In this document: piece by piece, positions 5,549 to 7,337 of the stretch | Position numbering within the stretch: position 1 is the first letter of the stretch | Layout: every line of letters begins with the position of its first letter | Source of the DNA: Elusimicrobiota bacterium | GTDB taxonomy: Bacteria > Elusimicrobiota > Elusimicrobia > Elusimicrobiales > UBA9959 | Assembly: GCA_030637365.1 (NCBI GenBank) | Contig: DAOWGR010000162.1 | Span: 1 to 7,337 of the forward strand | DNA length: 7,337 nucleotides | Direction: 5' to 3' | The notes under the pieces: generated by a model | Database searches by the model: none | The model's input: the letters and a program-made list of their open reading frames with translations, nothing else | Told to the model about the DNA's origin: nothing | Translations under genes and position numbers: made by a program

Positions 5549-6676
5549 ATGGACAAAAGAATACTTATGGCATCCGGCGGAACGGGAGGACATTTTTATC
5601 CCGGCTTTGCCATAGCCCAGGAGCTTAGAAAAAGAAATTGGCAAGTCGTTTTTTTAGTTAAAAAAAACGACCCCGCCCTACCGATAATTGAAAACAATAA
5701 TTTTACCGCCTGCCGGCTGGATATAAAATCCCTGCCAAGATCATTTAATCCCTTCAAACATCTTTCTTTCTGCGCGAAACTTTTAAAATCCATAATTCAA
5801 ACCGGAAAAATAATAAAAGATTTCAAACCGCTTTTAACCGTCGGCATGGGAAGCTATGTCTCTTTTCCCGCGACTCTCGCTTGTAAATTTTCACATATTC
5901 CGGTTATAATTCATGAATCCAACGCCAAGTTCGGAATCGCCAATTATTTATCGGGATACTTCGCGAAAAAAACGCTTCTCGGCTTAAACATCAAAAAAAA
6001 TCCTTTTAAAGAAAAATCCGTATTGTCAGGCACTCCCGTGCGGGAATTTTTCTCTCAAACTATCCCGCAAAATACCGCTAAAAAAAACCTTAATCTAAAA
6101 GAAAATTTACCGGTTTTTTTGGCATTCGGAGGAAGTCAGGGGGCGAAAAAAATAAATCTATCAATAGTTCGCCTCATCAAAAGCCTTGAAAACAAACTGG
6201 ATAAATTTCAAATCGCGCATATAACGGGAAAACGCGATTTCAGCCTTATAACCGAGGAATATAAAAAACAAAATCTGACCGAACACCCGAATATAAAAAT
6301 ATTTGATTACCGCGGCGATATGAATATTTTATATTCCGCCGCCGACATTGTCATTTCAAGAGCGGGAGCGAGCACTATCGCGGAGCTCACGCTGTTAAAA
6401 AAACCCGCTTTCCTGATTCCCTTGCCGAATTCGGCCGGAAATCATCAGGTCAAAAATGCTAAAATTTTATCGGATAATGATTGCGCCGTTTCAATAAAAG
6501 AGGATAATGATTTTGAAACAAATCTTCGCCAAAACTTTGAAAATATCATGGAAAACCCTTTGGTTTTAAAAAAAATGCGCGGCAATTATGAAACAATGAA
6601 AATGCCCGATATCTCTCAAGCGGCATCATTTATAGCGGATATAATAGAGGAAACAGCAGACCAAGACCAAGGTTAA
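5549..6676 (+). CDS. murG: Undecaprenyldiphospho-muramoylpentapeptide beta-N-acetylglucosaminyltransferase (MurG)
   Basis: Membrane-associated GT28 glycosyltransferase that transfers GlcNAc from UDP-GlcNAc to lipid I, forming lipid II. From ATG 5549 it has 375 residues (family about 355-370). The N-terminal domain starts RILMASGGTGGHFYPG with the GGTGGH loop at 10-15, then VGMGSYVSFPA (98-108) and HESNAKFGIAN (122-132; family HEQNAVPGLAN). The C-terminal nucleotide-sugar domain has FGGSQGAKKIN (193-203), SRAGASTIAEL (270-280) and PLPNSAGNHQVKNA (291-304). The last residues (ADQDQG) and the TAA stop lie inside an inverted hexamer repeat starting at 6657, so the native 3' end may have been altered by it. 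murC, often next to murG, is not seen here. Confidence 0.96.
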   Translation: MDKRILMASGGTGGHFYPGFAIAQELRKRNWQVVFLVKKNDPALPIIENNNFTACRLDIKSLPRSFNPFKHLSFCAKLLKSIIQTGKIIKDFKPLLTVGMGSYVSFPATLACKFSHIPVIIHESNAKFGIANYLSGYFAKKTLLGLNIKKNPFKEKSVLSGTPVREFFSQTIPQNTAKKNLNLKENLPVFLAFGGSQGAKKINLSIVRLIKSLENKLDKFQIAHITGKRDFSLITEEYKKQNLTEHPNIKIFDYRGDMNILYSAADIVISRAGASTIAELTLLKKPAFLIPLPNSAGNHQVKNAKILSDNDCAVSIKEDNDFETNLRQNFENIMENPLVLKKMRGNYETMKMPDISQAASFIADIIEETADQDQG

Positions 6677-6697
6677 GATTTAGATTTAACAATGAAA
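6657..6697 (-). repeat. Hexamer-repeat element, inverted copy D, over the murG stop
   Basis: On the + strand CAG at 6657 is followed by ACCAAG, ACCAAG, GTTAAG, ATTTAG (6660-6683) and then ATTTAACAATGAAA. Read on the minus strand this is a TTGTT arm, four hexamers of the CTTRAY type, then CTG, the same plan as copies A, B and C. Paired with copy B it gives segments CAGA, CAAGA, AAGGT and AAGA in register with TCTG, TCTTG, ACCTT and TCTT, with three C-A mismatches and one G-T wobble, so a long imperfect hairpin can form at the 3' end of the murG mRNA. Confidence 0.55.
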
Positions 6698-6727
6698 CCG
6701 GCTGTTTGACCGTGCAGGCATAATATT

Positions 6728-6767
6728 GTGATTTTGTTGTTCTTGACCTTAATCTTGATCTGCCGTT
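6728..6767 (+). repeat. Hexamer-repeat leader element, copy B
   Basis: GTGATTTTGTTGTT (6728-6741) is followed by CTTGAC, CTTAAT, CTTGAT (6742-6759) and CTGCCGTT. It has three hexamers rather than four. An AAGGAG follows at 6792-6797 but no convincing gene starts there, so it looks like an extra, orphan copy of the leader that precedes the dehydrogenase. Confidence 0.6.
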
Positions 6768-6828
6768 AAATTGCTTTTTGTAAAACATCGCAAGGAGCGC
6801 GGAAACTTTGCGTAGTAATTCGCGATTA

Positions 6829-6872
6829 GTGATTTTGTTGTTTTTAAACTTAGTCTTAACCTTAAACTGCCG
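6829..6872 (+). repeat. Hexamer-repeat leader element, copy C (before the dehydrogenase)
   Basis: GTGATTTTGTTGTT (6829-6842) is identical to the start of copy B, 101 bases downstream of it. It is followed by TTTAAA, CTTAGT, CTTAAC, CTTAAA (6843-6866) and CTGCCG. The bases after it also resemble those after copy B (TAAAACTGCTGTT against TTAAATTGCTTTT), so B and C look like a diverged tandem duplication. AAGGAG at 6889-6894, 7 bases before the next ATG, is the working ribosome-binding site. Confidence 0.6.
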
Positions 6873-6901
6873 TAAAACTGCTGTTACTAAGGAGAATAAA
6901 A

Positions 6902-7337
6902 ATGGAAATTGACAAAGGCGCGGTATGGATTAAATTTAATATTATGGAAAGCTTCATAAAAGACGCTTTCATAGGCATCGGCGTTCCAAAAAAAGACGCC
7001 GAAATATGCGCCGATGTTCTTATTGACGCGGATAAGCTCGGCTTTGATTCCCACGGCATATCAAGAATGAAAACCATATATTATGACAGAATAAAATCGG
7101 GAATCCAGTTTGCCAAAACAAAATTTGAAATAGTTAAAGAAACGCCGGCAACCGCGGTTATAGACGGACATCACGGCATGGGCCATGTTATAGCGAAAAG
7201 AGCGATGGAAATGGCCGTAAAAAAAGCGAAAAAATACGGCATAGGCATGACGGTGGTTAGAAATTCCACTCATTACGGAACGGCGGGCTATCACGCCCTG
7301 CTTGCCGAAAAAGCCGGAATGATAGGCATAACCGGCA
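6902..7337 (+). CDS. Ldh_2-family NAD(P)-dependent dehydrogenase (malate/L-lactate/sulfolactate type), 3'-truncated by the window
   Basis: The first 145 residues are present and the frame stays open at the edge. They match the N-terminal half of the type-2 malate/L-lactate dehydrogenase family (PF02615), soluble oxidoreductases that interconvert 2-hydroxy acids and 2-keto acids with NAD(P) and are unrelated to classical LDH/MDH. Landmarks are the helical start with GVPKKDAEICADVL (27-40), the signature GFDSHGISRM (47-56), VIDGHHGMGHVIAKRAM (86-102), and RNSTHYGTAGY (120-130), which corresponds to the family's SNHFG motif with its catalytic His (H124 here). Full-length members have about 330-360 residues. 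The substrate cannot be told from this part; malate, lactate, sulfolactate and ureidoglycolate enzymes all belong here. The start is supported by AAGGAG at 6889-6894. It is 225 bases after murG and probably a separate unit. Confidence 0.9.
   Translation, partial: MEIDKGAVWIKFNIMESFIKDAFIGIGVPKKDAEICADVLIDADKLGFDSHGISRMKTIYYDRIKSGIQFAKTKFEIVKETPATAVIDGHHGMGHVIAKRAMEMAVKKAKKYGIGMTVVRNSTHYGTAGYHALLAEKAGMIGITG

Noticed and set aside
6706..6726. Promoter made from TTGACC (6706-6711) and TAATAT (6721-6726) after murG
   Set aside because: The spacer is only 9 bases, far too short for a sigma-70 promoter, and no -10-like hexamer stands at the right distance.

Overview
This window holds part of a bacterial dcw-type (division and cell wall) gene cluster. 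All recognisable genes are on the + strand, in the order murF, mraY, murD, ftsW, murG, followed by the first 145 codons of an Ldh_2-family (malate/L-lactate/sulfolactate-type) dehydrogenase that runs off the right edge. The organism makes peptidoglycan and has low-GC, A-rich coding sequence. murD and ftsW end in TGA and murF, mraY and murG end in TAA, so TGA behaves as a normal stop codon. The sequence does not fix the phylum. The style (low GC, compact dcw block, repeat-laden spacers) suggests an uncultured lineage such as Omnitrophota, Elusimicrobiota or a CPR group, but this is only a guess.

Layout. Bases 8-1372 are murF, interrupted near its 5' end by an in-frame TAG exactly where the conserved Asp of the MurF DTR motif should be. 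Bases 1373-1722 are non-coding. They hold a block of nested inverted repeats that looks like a structured RNA or the end of a decayed IS200/IS605-type element, then a T-poor ACGGCA-rich stretch, a TATAAT promoter candidate, a hexamer-repeat leader and the mraY ribosome-binding site. mraY (1723-2808) is followed by another T-poor ACGGCA spacer and a 13-bp hairpin before murD. murD and ftsW overlap by ATGA. Between ftsW and murG is a perfect 12-bp hairpin flanked by an A-run, which has the form of an intrinsic terminator for minus-strand transcription. murG ends inside an inverted copy of the hexamer repeat. Two tandem direct copies then lead into the dehydrogenase.

How the genes work together. 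MurD adds D-Glu and MurF adds D-Ala-D-Ala to UDP-MurNAc peptides in the cytoplasm. MraY moves the finished phospho-MurNAc-pentapeptide onto undecaprenyl phosphate (lipid I), and MurG adds GlcNAc (lipid II). FtsW, a SEDS glycosyltransferase, polymerises lipid II at the septum. The dehydrogenase has no obvious role in this pathway.

The coding part is ordinary. The points worth a second look are the murF amber codon, the structured block after murF, the hexamer-repeat family placed before ribosome-binding sites and over the murG stop, and the minus-strand terminator. I did not find clear evidence of a new multi-gene system.
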